From: Hydractinia symbiolongicarpus
Taxonomy: Eukaryota; Cnidaria; Hydrozoa; Anthoathecata; Hydractiniidae
Length of the DNA stretch: 64,000 nt
Assembly (NCBI RefSeq): GCF_029227915.1
Contig: NC_079882.1
Span: 1,054,001 to 1,118,000 of the forward strand
Reading direction: 5' to 3'
Position numbers and translations under genes: made by a program
Notes under the pieces: model-generated
Told to the model about the DNA's origin: nothing
Seen by the model: the letters and a program-made list of their open reading frames with translations, nothing else
Databases searched by the model: none
Part shown: one piece after another, positions 13,209-24,376 of the stretch
How positions within the stretch are numbered: position 1 is the first letter of the stretch
Layout: every line of letters starts with the position of its first letter

Positions 13209-13580
13209 AAGTCCAATTGTCTCCTTGATCACATTTATCAGGTCACAGTCCAAAGTTTGTTCAATTAAGTCACACAGTCAATCGTTTCATTGTTCAAAGC
13301 GATGCAACCTAGTAATAAGAGAAGAATATCGCTAAATACATGTTGGTACGAATATGTGACCCAACCGTTATAACTGAAGCGGATTGATACCGTTAGAAAG
13401 TCAATGAAATGTAGCATTTGAAACTGTCGCTATTTCGTCAGCGCGCGATAACGGCTACGATTGGTCCCACAGTAAAAATGACTTATTTATCTAAGATTTA
13501 AAATGAAGCGCTACCACAGAGCCCAGTGTAATCGCTGAGTTCCGGCAAACATTTCAAATTAAGAAGAATGCTATTTCTTG
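13209..13580. repeat. Fusion monomer at the internal deletion of 13-mer copy 3
   Basis: The front matches the monomer at 9154 (CTCCTTGATCAC, GAGAAGAATATCG). From about 13370 the rest matches the monomer at 9525 (GTAGCATTTG, GGCTACGATTGG). The crossover lies within the CCAACCGTTATAACT/GAAGCGG segment. The result is a full-length 372-bp monomer, as expected from in-register unequal exchange and not from random deletion. Confidence 0.88.
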
Positions 13581-16184
13581 GAGTCCAATTGTCTCACTTT
13601 CACATTTATAAGGTCACAGCCCGTAATCAGTTCAATTTAGTCCCACAGTCAATCGTTTCACTGTTAAAAGCGATGCAACGTAGTAATATGAGAAAAATAT
13701 TGCTAAATACATTTTGGTACGAATATGTGACCCAACAGTTATAACTCAAACGGACTGACACCGTTAGAAAGTCAATAAAATGTACTTTTTGAAACTGTCG
13801 CTATTTCTTCAGCGCGCGATAGCGGCTAGGATTGGTCCTACATTAAAATTGACTTATTTATCTAAGTTTTTAAATGAAGCGCTACCACAGCGCCCAGTGT
13901 AATCGCTGAGTTGCGGCAATCATGTCAAGTTAAGAAAAATGTTTTTCTCGGAGTCCAATTGTCTCACTTAGAACATTTATAAGGTCACAGTCCAAAATCA
14001 GTTCAATTAAGTCCCACAGTTAATCGTTTCACTGTTAAAAGCAAAGCAACCTAGTAATATGAGAAAAATATCGCTAAATACATGTTGGTACGAATATGTG
14101 ACGCGACCGTTGTAACTGAAGCGTATTGATACCGTTAGAAAGTGAATGAAATGTAGTATTTGAAACTGTCGCTATTTCTTCAGCGTGCGATAACGGCTAG
14201 GATTGGTTCCACAGTAAAAATTGACTTTTTTATCTAAATTTTTAAATGAAGCGCTACCACGGCGCCCAGTGTAATCGCTGAGTTGCGGCAATCATGTCAA
14301 ATTAAGAAGAATGTTATTTCTGGGAGTCCAATTGTCTCACTTATAACATTTATAAGGTCACAGTCCAAAATCAGTTCAATTAAGACTCACAGTCAATCGT
14401 TTCACTGTTAAAAGCGATGCAACCTAGTAATAACAGATAAATATCGCTAAATACATGTTGGTACGAATAAATGACGCAACCGTTGTAACTGAAGCGGATT
14501 GATACCGTTAGAAAGTCAATGAAATGTAGTATTTGAAACTGTCGCTATTTCGTCAGCGCGCGATAACGGCTAGGATTGGTCCCACAGTAAAAATGACTTA
14601 TTTATCTAAGATTTTAAATGAAGCGCTACCACAGCGCCCAGTGTAATCGCTGAGTTCCGGCAAACATTTCAAATTAAGAACAATGTTATTTCTTGAAGTC
14701 CAATTGTCTCCTTGATCACATTTATCAGGTCACAGTCCAAAGTTTGTTCAATTAAGACACACAGTCAAGCGTTTCATTGTTAAAAGCGATGCAACCTAGT
14801 AACAAGAGAAAAATATCGCTAAGTACATGTTGGTACGAATATGTGACCCAACTGTTATAACTCAAACGGACTGACACCTTTAGAAAGTCAAAGAAATGTG
14901 CTTTTTGAAACTGTCGCTATTTTTTCAGCGCGCGATAACGGCTAGGATTGGTCCCACAGTAAAAATGACTTATTTATCTAAATTTTTAAATGAAGCGCTA
15001 CCACAGCGCCCAGTGTAATTGCTGAGTTCCGGTTATCACGTGAAATTAAGAAAAATGTTATTTCTTGGAGTCCAATTGTCTCACTTATAACGTTTATAAG
15101 GTTACAGTCAAAAATTAGTTCAATTAAGACTCACAGTCAATCGTTTCACTGTTAAAAGCGATGCAACCTAGTAATAACAGATAAGTATCGCTAAATACAT
15201 GTTGGTACGAATATGTGACCCAACCGTTATAACTCAAACGGACTGACACCTTTAGAAAGTCTATGAAATGTACTTTTTGAATCTGTCGCTATTTCTTCAG
15301 CGCGCGATAACGGCTAGGATTGGTCCCACAGTAAAAATGACTTATTTATCTAAATTTTTAAATGAAGTGCTACCACAGAGCCCAGTGTAATTGCTGAGTT
15401 CCGGTAATCACGTGAAATTAAGAAAAATGTTATTTCTTGGAGACCAATTGTCTCACTTATAACATTTATAACGTCACAGTCCAAAATCAGTTCAATTAAG
15501 TCCCACAGTCAATCGTTTCACTGTTAAAAGCGATGCAACCTAGTAATATGAGAAAAATATCGCTAAATACATGTTGGTACGAATATCTGACGCAACCGTT
15601 GTAACTGAAGCGGATTGATACCGTTAGAAAGTGAATGAAATGTAGTATTTGAAACTGTCGCTATTTCTTCAGCGTGCGACAACGGCTAGGATCGGTTCCA
15701 CAGTAAAAATTGACTTTTTTATCTAAATTTTTAAATGAGGCGCTACCACGGCACCCAGTGTAATCGCTGAGTTGCGGCAATCATGTGAAATTAAGAAGAA
15801 TGTTATTTCTTGGAGTCCAATTGTCTCACTTATAACATTTATAAGGACACAGTCCTAAATCAGTTCAATTAAGTCTCACAGTCAATCGTTTCACTGTTAA
15901 AAGCGATGCAACCTAGTAATATGAGAAAAGTATCGCTAAATACATGTTGGTTCTAATATGTCACGCTACCGTTGTAACTGAAGCAGATTGATACCGTTAG
16001 AAAGTCAATGAAATGTAGTTTTTGAAACTGTCGCTATTTTTTCAGCGCGTGATAACGGCTAGGATTGGTCCCACAGTAAAAATGACTTAGTTATCTAAAT
16101 CTTTAAATGAAGCGCTACCACAGCGTTCAGTGTAATCGCTGAGTTCCGGCAATCACGTCAAACTAAGAAAAATGTTATTTCTTG

Positions 16185-17672
16185 GAGTCCAATTGTCTCA
16201 CTTACAACATTTATTACGTCACAGTCCAAAATCAGGTCAATTAAGTCCCACAGTCAATCGTTTCACCGTTAAAAGCGATGCAACCTAGTAATATGAGAAA
16301 AATATCGCTAAATACATGTTGGTACGAGTATGTGACGCAACCGTTGTAACTGAAGCGGATTGATACCGTTAGAAAGTCAATGAAATGTAGTTTTTGAAAC
16401 TGTCGCTATTTTTTCAGCGCGTGATAACGGCTAGGATTGGTCCCACAGTAAAAATGACTTAGTTATCTAAATCTTTAAATGAAGCGCTACCACAGCGTTC
16501 AGTGTAATCGCTGAGTTCCGGCAATCACGTCAAACTAAGAAAAAGGTTATTTCTTGGAGTCCAATTGTCTCACTTACAACATTTATTACGTCACAGTCCA
16601 AAATCAGGTCAATTAAGTCCCACAGTCTATCGTTTCACCGTTAAAAGCGATGCAACCTAGTAATATGAGAAAAATATCGCTAAATACATGTTGGTACGAG
16701 TATGTGACGCAACCGTTGTAACTGAAGCGGATTGATACCGTTAGAAAGTAAATGAAATGTAGTTTTTGAAACTGTCGCTATTTCTTTAGCGCGCAATAAC
16801 GGCCAGGATTGGTCCCAGAGTAAAAATGACTTATTTATCTAAATCTTTAAATGAAGCGCTACCACAGCGTTCAGTGTAATCGCTGAGTTCCGGCAATCAC
16901 GTCAAACTAAGAAAAATGTTATTTCTTGGAGTCCAATTGTCTCACTTACAACATTTATTACGTCACAGTCCAAAATCAGGTCAATTAAGTCCCACAGTCA
17001 ATCGTTTCACTGTTAAAAGCGATGCAACCTAGTAATATGAGAAAAATATCGCTAAATACATGTTGGTACGAATATGTGACCCAACCGTTATAACTCAAAC
17101 GGACTGATACCGTTAGAAAGTCAATGAAATGTACTTTTTGAAACTGTCGCTATTTCTTCAGCGCGCGATAACGGCTAGGATTGGTTCCACAGTAAATATG
17201 ACTTAGTTATCTAAATCTTTAAATGAAGCGCTACCACAGCGTTCAGTGTAATCGCTGAGTTCCGGCAATCACGTCAAACTAAGAAAAATGTTATTTCTTG
17301 GAGTCCAATTGTCTCACTTACAACATTTATTACGTCACAGTCCAAAATCAGGTCAATTAAGTCCCACAGTCAATCGTTTCACCGTTAAAAGCGATGCAAC
17401 CTAGTGATATGAGAAAAATATCGCTAAATACATGTTGGTACGAGTATGTGACGCAACCGTTGTAACTGAAGCGGATTGATACCGTTAGAAAGTAAATGAA
17501 ATGTAGTTTTTGAAACTGTCGCTATTTCTTTAGCGCGCAATAACGGCCAGGATTGGTCCCAGAGTAAAAATGACTTATTTATCTAATGTTTTAAATGGAG
17601 CGCTACCACAGCACACAGTGTAATCGCTGAGTTCCAGCAGTCGCGTCAAATTAAGAAGAATGTTATTTCTTG
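16185..17672. repeat. Run of four S-type monomers
   Basis: Starts 16185, 16557, 16929 and 17301, each 372 bp. All have the CTTACAACATTTATTACG front and the CAGGTCAATTAAG marker. Three carry GTACGAGTATGTGACGC, while 16929 carries the alternative GAATATGTGACCCAACCG haplotype. Rare markers shared inside the run include CAGAGTAAAAATGAC (16557 and 17301) and TGACTTAGTTATC. The fourth switches to ATGTTTTAAATGGAGCGC at its end, which leads into a T-type monomer. Confidence 0.85.
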
Positions 17673-18044
17673 GAGTCCAATTTTCTCATTTATCACATTT
17701 ATTAGGTCCCAGTCCTAAATCAGTTCAATTAAGTCTCACAGTCAATCGTTTCACTGTTAAAAGCGATGCAACCTAGTAATATGAGAAAAGTATCGCTAAA
17801 TACATGTTGGTGCTAATATGTGACGCTACCGTTGTAACTGAAGCAGATTGATACCGTTAGAAAGTCAATGAAATGTAGTTTTTGAAACTGTCGCTATTTT
17901 TTCAGCGCGTGATAACGGCTAGGATTGGTCCCACAGTAAAAATGACTTATTTATCTAAATCTTTAAATGAAGCGCTACCACAGCGTTCAGTGTAATCGCT
18001 GAGTTCCGGCAATCACGTCAAACTAAGAAAAATGTTATTTCTTG
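17673..18044. repeat. T/R hybrid monomer before the 4-mer array
   Basis: The front is T type (TTTTCTCATTTATCAC, ATTAGGTCCCAGTCC). It then joins R-type sequence (CTAAATCAGTTC, GAAAAGTATCG, GGTGCTAATATGTGACGC). The same hybrid recurs at 22884, in a corresponding position after an S-type monomer with the ATGTTTTAAATGG ending. Confidence 0.82.
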
Positions 18045-19533
18045 GAGTCCAATTGTCTCACTTACAACATTTATTACGTCACAGTCCAAAATCAGGTCAA
18101 TTAAGTCCCACAGTCAATCGTTTCACTGTTAAAAGCGATGCAACCTAGTAATATGAGAAAAATATCGCTAAATACATGTTGGTACGAATATGTGACCCAA
18201 CCGTTATAACTCAAACGGACTGATACCGTTAGAAAGTCAATGAAATGTACTTTTTGAAACTGTCGCTATTTCTTCAGCGCGCGATAACGGCTAGGATTGG
18301 TTCCACAGTAAATATGACTTATTTATCTAAATTTTTAAATGAAGCGTTACCACAGCGCCCAGTGTAATTGCTGAGTTCCGGTTATCACGTGAAATTAAGA
18401 AAAATGTTATTTCTTGGAGTCCAATTGTCTCACTTATAACGTTTATAAGGTTACAGTCAAAAATTAGTTCAATTAAGACTCACAGTCAATCGTTTCACTG
18501 TTAAAAGCGATGCAACCTAGTAATAACAGATAAGTATCGCTAAATACATGTTGGTACGAATATGTGACCCAACCGTTATAACTCAAACGGACTGACACCT
18601 TTAGAAAGTCTATGAAATGTACTTTTTGAATCTGTCGCTATTTCTTCAGCGCGCGATAACGGCTAGGATTGGTCCCACAGTAAAAATGACTTATTTATCT
18701 AAATTTTTAAATGAAGTGCTACCACAGCGCCCAGTGTAATTGCTGAGTTCCGGTAATCACGTGAAATTAAGAAAAATGTTATTTCTTGGAGACCAATTGT
18801 CTCACTTATAACATTTATAACGTCACAGTCCAAAATCAGTTCAATTAAGTCCCGCAGTCAATCGTTTCACTGTTAAAAGCGATGCAACCTAGTAATATGA
18901 GAAAAATATCGCTAAATACATGTTGGTACGAATATCTGACGCAACCGTTGTAACTGAAGCGGATTGATACCGTTAGAAAGTGAATGAAATGTAGTATTTG
19001 AAACTGTCGCTATTTCTTCAGCGTGCGACAACGGCTAGGATCGGTTCCACAGTAAAAATTGACTTTTTTATCTAAATTTTTAAATGAGGCGCTACCACGG
19101 CACCCAGTGTAATCGCTGAGTTGCGGCAATCATGTGAAATTAAGAAGAATGTTATTTCTTGGAGTCCAATTGTCTCACTTATAACATTTATAAGGACACA
19201 GTCCTAAATCAGTTCAATTAAGTCTCACAGTCAATCGTTTCATTGTTAAAAGCGATGCAACCTAGTCATATGAGAAAAGTATCGCTAAATACATGTTGGT
19301 GCTAATATGTGACGCTACCGTTGTAACTGAAGCAGATTGATACCGTTAGAAAGTCAATGAAATGTAGTTTTTAAAACTGTCGCTATTTTTTCAGCGCGTG
19401 ATAACGGCTAGGATTGGTCCCACAGTAAAAATGACTTATTTATCTAAATCTTTAAATAAAGCGCTACCACAGCGTTCAGTGTAATCGCTGAGTTCCGGCA
19501 ATCACGTCAAACTAAGAAAAATGTTATTTCTTG
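18045..19533. repeat. 4-monomer S-P-Q-R unit, copy 1 (1,489 bp)
   Basis: Monomer starts 18045 (S), 18417 (P), 18789 (Q, with GAGACC) and 19162 (R). The P-Q-R-S order and the rare markers (GTTACAGTCAAAAATTAG, GAGACCAATTG, GGACACAGTCC, CTTACAACATT) match the last four monomers of the 13-mer unit at 15068-16556. The GAGACC markers at 15440 and 18789 are 3,349 bp apart. Confidence 0.9.
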
Positions 19534-21022
19534 GAGTCCAATTGTCTCACTTACAACATTTATTACGTCACAGTCCAAAATCAGGTCAATTAAGTCCCAC
19601 AGTCAATCGTTTCACTGTTAAAAGCGATGCAACCTAGTAATATGAGAAAAATATCGCTAAATACATGTTGGTACGAATATGTGACCAAACCGATATAACT
19701 CAAACGGACTGATACCGTTAGAAAGTCAATGAAATGTACATTTTGAAACTGTCGCTATTTCTTCAGCGCGCGATAACGGCTAGGATTGGTTCCACAGTAA
19801 ATATGACTTATTTATCTAAATTTTTAAATGAAGCGCTACCACAGCGCCCAGTGTAATTGCTGAGTTCCGGTTATCACGTGAAATTAAGAAAAATGTTATT
19901 TCTTGGAGTCCAATTGTCTCACTTATAACGTTTATAAGGTTACAGTCAAAAATTAGTTCAATTAAGACTCACAGTCAATCGTTTCACTGTTAAAAGCGAT
20001 GCGACCTAGTAATAACAGATAAGTATCGCTAAATACATGTTGGTACGAATATGTGACCCAACCGTTATAACTCAAACGGACTGACACCTTTAGAAAGTCT
20101 ATGAAATGTACTTTTTGAATCTGTCGCTATTTCTTCAGCGCGCGATAACGGCTAGGATTGGTCCCACAGTAAAAATGACTTATTTATCTAAATTTTTAAA
20201 TGAAGTGCTACCACAGCGCCCAGTGTAATTGCTGAGTTCCGGTAATCACGTGAAATTAAGAAAAATGTTATTTCTTGGAGACCAATTGTCTCACTTATAA
20301 CATTTATAACGTCACAGTCCAAAATCAGTTCAATTAAGTCCCACAGTCAATCGTTTCACTGTTAAAAGCGATGCAACCTAGTAATATGAGAAAAATATCG
20401 CTAAATACATGTTGGTACGAATATCTGACGCAACCGTTGTAACTGAAGCGGATTGATACCGTTAGAAAGTGAATGAAATGTAGTATTTGAAACTGTCGCT
20501 ATTTCTTCAGCGTGCGACAACGGCTAGGATCGGTTCCACAGTAAAAATTGACTTTTTTATCTAAATTTTTAAATGAGGCGCTACCACGGTACCCAGTGTA
20601 ATCGCTGAGTTGCGGCAATCATGTGAAATTAAGAAGAATGTTATTTCTTGGAGTCCAATTGTCTCACTTATAACATTTATAAGGACACAGTCCTAAATCA
20701 GTTCAATTAAGTCTCACAGTCAATCGTTTCACTGTTAAAAGCGATGCAACCTAGTCATATGAGAAAAGTATCGCTAAATACATGTTGGTGCTAATATGTC
20801 ACGCTACCGTTGTAACTGAAGCAGATTGATACCGTTAGAAAGTCAATGAAATGTAGTTTTTAAAACTGTCGCTATTTTTTCAGCGCGTGATAACGGCTAG
20901 GAATGGTCCCACAGTAAAAATGACTTAGTTATCTAAATCTTTAAATGAAGCGCTACCACAGCGTTCAGTGTAATCGCTGAGTTCCGGCAATCACGTCAAA
21001 CTAAGAAAAATGTTATTTCTTG
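19534..21022. repeat. 4-monomer S-P-Q-R unit, copy 2 (1,489 bp)
   Basis: Monomer starts 19534, 19906, 20278 and 20651, each exactly 1,489 bp after its partner in the previous unit. Private changes include GTGACCAAACCGATATAAC near 19682 and GGCTAGGAATGG near 20900. The second of these is shared with copy 3, which indicates that copies 2 and 3 are the closest pair at the R end. Confidence 0.9.
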
Positions 21023-22511
21023 GAGTCCAATTGTCTCACTTACAACATTTATTACGTCACAGTCCAAAATCAGGTCAATTAAGTCCCACAGTCAATCGTT
21101 TCACCGTTAAAAGCGATGCAACCTAGTAATATGAAAAAAATATCGCTAAATACATGTTGGTACGAGTATGTGACGCAACCGTTGTAACTGAAGCGGATTG
21201 ATACCGTTAGAAAGTAAATGAAATGTAGTTTTTGAAACTGTCGCTATTTCTTTAGCGCGCAATAACGGCCAGGATTGGTCCCAGAGTAAAAATGACTTAT
21301 TTATCTAATGTTTTAAATGGAGCGCTACCACAGCACACAGTGTAATCGCTGAGTTCCAGCAGTCGCGTCAAATTAAGAAGAATGTTATTTCTTGGAGTCC
21401 AATTTTCTCATTTATCACATTTATTAGGTCCCAGTCCTAAATCAGTTCAATTAAGTCTCACAGTCAATCGTTTCACTGTTAAAAGCGATGCAACCTAGTA
21501 ATATGAGAAAAGTATCGCTAAATACATGTTGGTACGAATATGTGACCCAACCGTTATAACTCAAACGGACTGACACCTTTAGAAAGTCTATGAAATGTAC
21601 TTTTTGAATCTGTCGCTATTTCTTCAGCGCGCGATAACGGCTAGGATTGGTCCCACAGTAAAAATGACTTATTTATCTAAATTTTTAAATGAAGTGCTAC
21701 CACAGCGCCCAGTGTAATTGCTGAGTTCCGGTAATCACGTGAAATTAAGAAAAATGTTATTTCTTGGAGACCAATTGTCTCACTTATAACATTTATAACG
21801 TCACAGTCCAAAATCAGTTCAATTAAGTCCCACAGTCAATCGTTTCACTGTTAAAAGCGATGCAACCTAGTAATATGAGAAAAATATCGCTAAATACATG
21901 TTGGTACGAATATCTGACGCAACCGTTGTAACTGAAGCGGATTGATACCGTTAGAAAGTGAATGAAATGTAGTATTTGAAACTGTCGCTATTTCTTCAGC
22001 GTGCGACAACGGCTAGGATCGGTTCCACAGTAAAAATTGACTTTTTTATCTAAATTTTTAAATGAGGCGCTACCACGGCACCCAGTGTAATCGCTGAGTT
22101 GCGGCAATCATGTGAAATTAAGAAGAATGTTATTTCTTGGAGTCCAATTGTCTCACTTATAACATTTATAAGGACACAGTCCTAAATCAGTTCAATTAAG
22201 TCTCACAGTCAATCGTTTCACTGTTAAAAGCGATGCAACCTAGTCATATGAGAAAAGTATCGCTAAATACATGTTGGTGCTAATATGTCACGCTACCGTT
22301 GTAACTGAAGCAGATTGATACCGTTAGAAAGTCAATGAAATGTAGTTTTTAAAACTGTCGCTATTTTTTCAGCGCGTGATAACGGCTAGGAATGGTCCCA
22401 CAGTAAAAATGACTTAGTTATCTAAATCTTTAAATGAAGCGCTACCACAGCGTTCAGTGTAATCGCTGAGTTCCGGCAATCACGTCAAACTAAGAAAAAT
22501 GTTATTTCTTG
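21023..22511. repeat. 4-monomer unit, copy 3 with a T/P fusion (1,489 bp)
   Basis: Starts 21023 (S with the GAGTATGTGACGC haplotype and ATGTTTTAAATGG ending), 21395 (T front joined to P back at about 21530), 21767 (Q, GAGACC) and 22140 (R). The unit length is unchanged although the first two monomers were replaced by other subfamilies. A second self-match of about 1,490 bp (20045-21534 against 21535-23024) overlaps this one, so two duplication events are superimposed here. Confidence 0.87.
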
Positions 22512-24376
22512 GAGTCCAATTGTCTCACTTACAACATTTATTACGTCACAGTCCAAAATCAGGTCAATTAAGTCCCACAGTCAATCGTTTCACCGTTAAA
22601 AGCGATGCAACCTAGTAATATGAGAAAAATATCGCTAAATACATGTTGGTACGAGTATGTGACGCAACCGTTGTAACTGAAGCGGATTGATACCGTTAGA
22701 AAGTAAATGAAATGTAGTTTTTGAAACTGTCGCTATTTCTTTAGCGCGCAATAACGGCCAGGATTGGTCCCAGAGTAAAAATGACTTATTTATCTAATGT
22801 TTTAAATGGAGCGCTACCACAGCACACAGTGTAATCGCTGAGTTCCAGCAGTCGCGTCAAATTAAGAAGAATGTTATTTCTTGGAGTCCAATTTTCTCAT
22901 TTATCACATTTATTAGGTCCCAGTCCTAAATCAGTTCAATTAAGTCTCACAGTCAATCGTTTCACTGTTAAAAGCGATGCAACCTAGTAATATGAGAAAA
23001 GTATCGCTAAATACATGTTGGTGCTAATATGTGACGCTACCGTTGTAACTGAAGCAGATTGATACCGTTAGAAAGTCAATGAAATGTAGTTTTTGAAATT
23101 GTCGCTATTTTTTCAACGCGTGATAACGGCTAGGATTGGTCCCACAGTAAAAATGACTTATTTATCTAAATCTTTAAATGAAGCGCTACCACAGCGTTCA
23201 GTGTATTCGCTGAGTTCCGGCAATCACGTCAAACTAAGAAAAATGTTATTTCTTGGAGTCCAATTGTCTCACTTACAACATTTATTACGTCACAGTCCAA
23301 AATCAGGTCAATTAAGTCCCACAGTCAATCGTTTCACCGTTAAAAGCGATGCAACCTAGTAATATGAGAAAAATATCGCTAAATACATGTTGGTACGAGT
23401 ATGTGAAGCAACCGTTGTAACTGAAGCGGATTGATACCGTTAGAAAGTAAATGAAATGTAGTTTTTGAAACTGTCGCTATTTCTTTAGCGCGCAATAACG
23501 GCCAGGATTGGTCCCAGAGTAAAAATGTCTTATTTATCTAATGTTTTAAATGGAGCGCTACCACAGCACACAGTGTAATCGCTGAGTTCCAGCAATCGCG
23601 TCAAATTAAGAAGAATGTTATTTCTTGGAGTCCAATTTTCTCATTTATCACATTTATTAGGTCACAGTCCAAAGTTAGTTCAATTAAGTCCCACAGTCAA
23701 TCGTTTCAATGTTAAAAGCGATGCAACCTAGTAATACCAGAAAAATATCACTAAATACATGTTGGTACGAATATGTGACCCACCTATTGTAACTGAAACG
23801 AACTGACACCGTTAGAAAGTCAATGAAATGTCGTTTTTGAAGCTGTCTCCATTTCTTCAGCGCGTCCTAACGGCTACGATTGGTCCCACAGTACAAAATG
23901 ACTTATTTATCTACATTTTTAAATAAAAAGATACCCCAGCGGCCAGCGTAATCGCTGAGTTCCGGCAATCATGACAAATCAAGAAGAATGTTATTTCTTG
24001 GAGTCCAATTGTATCACTTATAACATTTATAAGGTCACAGTTTATAAGGTCACAGTTCAATTTAGTCCCACAGTCAATCGTTTCACTGTTAAAAGCGATG
24101 CAACCTAGTAATATGAGAAAAATATCGCTAAATACATGTTGGTGCGAATATGTGACGCAACCGTTGTAACTGAAGCGGATTGATACCGTTAGAAAGTGAA
24201 TGAAATGTAGTTTTTGAAACTGTTGCTATTGCTTTAGCGCGCAATAACGGCCAGGATCGGTCCCACAGTAAAAATGACTTCTATATCTACATTTTTAAAT
24301 AAAGCGATACCCCAGCGACCAGCGTAATCGCTGAGTTCCGGCAATCATGTCAAATTAAGAAGAATGGTTTTTCTTG
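22512..24376. repeat. Transition monomers S, T/R, S, T, U
   Basis: Starts 22512, 22884, 23256, 23628 and 24001. The first repeats 21023. The second is the T/R hybrid. The fourth opens the 11-mer block that follows: T at 23628 recurs at 27729, 4,101 bp later. The fifth (24001, 376 bp) is the first U monomer, in which TTTATAAGGTCACAG is doubled. A 267-base open frame at 23093-23359 results from one substitution (GTGTAATCG to GTGTATTCG) in the S-type background and is not a gene. Confidence 0.83.
24001..24376. repeat. U-type monomer with a 15-bp tandem duplication
   Basis: TTTATAAGGTCACAG occurs twice in direct succession and is followed by TTCAATTTAGTCCC. The usual CCAAAATCAG segment is absent, so the net gain is about 4 bp (376-377 bp monomers). 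The same structure recurs at 28102, 30341, 45238, 45976 (as GGTCAAAG), 47916, 49411, 50161, 50910, 55755 and 62831. It therefore arose once and was spread by block duplication. Confidence 0.92.

Larger units (their letters stand above)
12873..16184. repeat. 13-mer higher-order repeat, copy 3, short by three monomers
   Basis: Monomer starts: 12873, 13209, 13581, 13951, 14324, 14696, 15068, 15440 and 15813; the front of 16185 corresponds to 12501. Relative to copy 2 the offset is 4,055 bp at the left (two unit-initial monomers absent). It falls to 3,684 bp after about 13370, where CCAACCGTTATAACT from one monomer runs straight into GAAGCGGATTG of the next and removes a further 371 bp. Rare markers such as GTAGCATTTG, ACAGAGCCC and GAGACC stay in order. 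The similarity ends near 16230, where CAGTTCAATTAAGTTGC is replaced by CAGGTCAATTAAGTCCC. Confidence 0.9.

Noticed and set aside
23093-23359. 88-codon plus-strand open frame
   Set aside because: It lies wholly in an S-type satellite monomer, is opened by one substitution, and has no start context, domain or neighbour that supports a gene.
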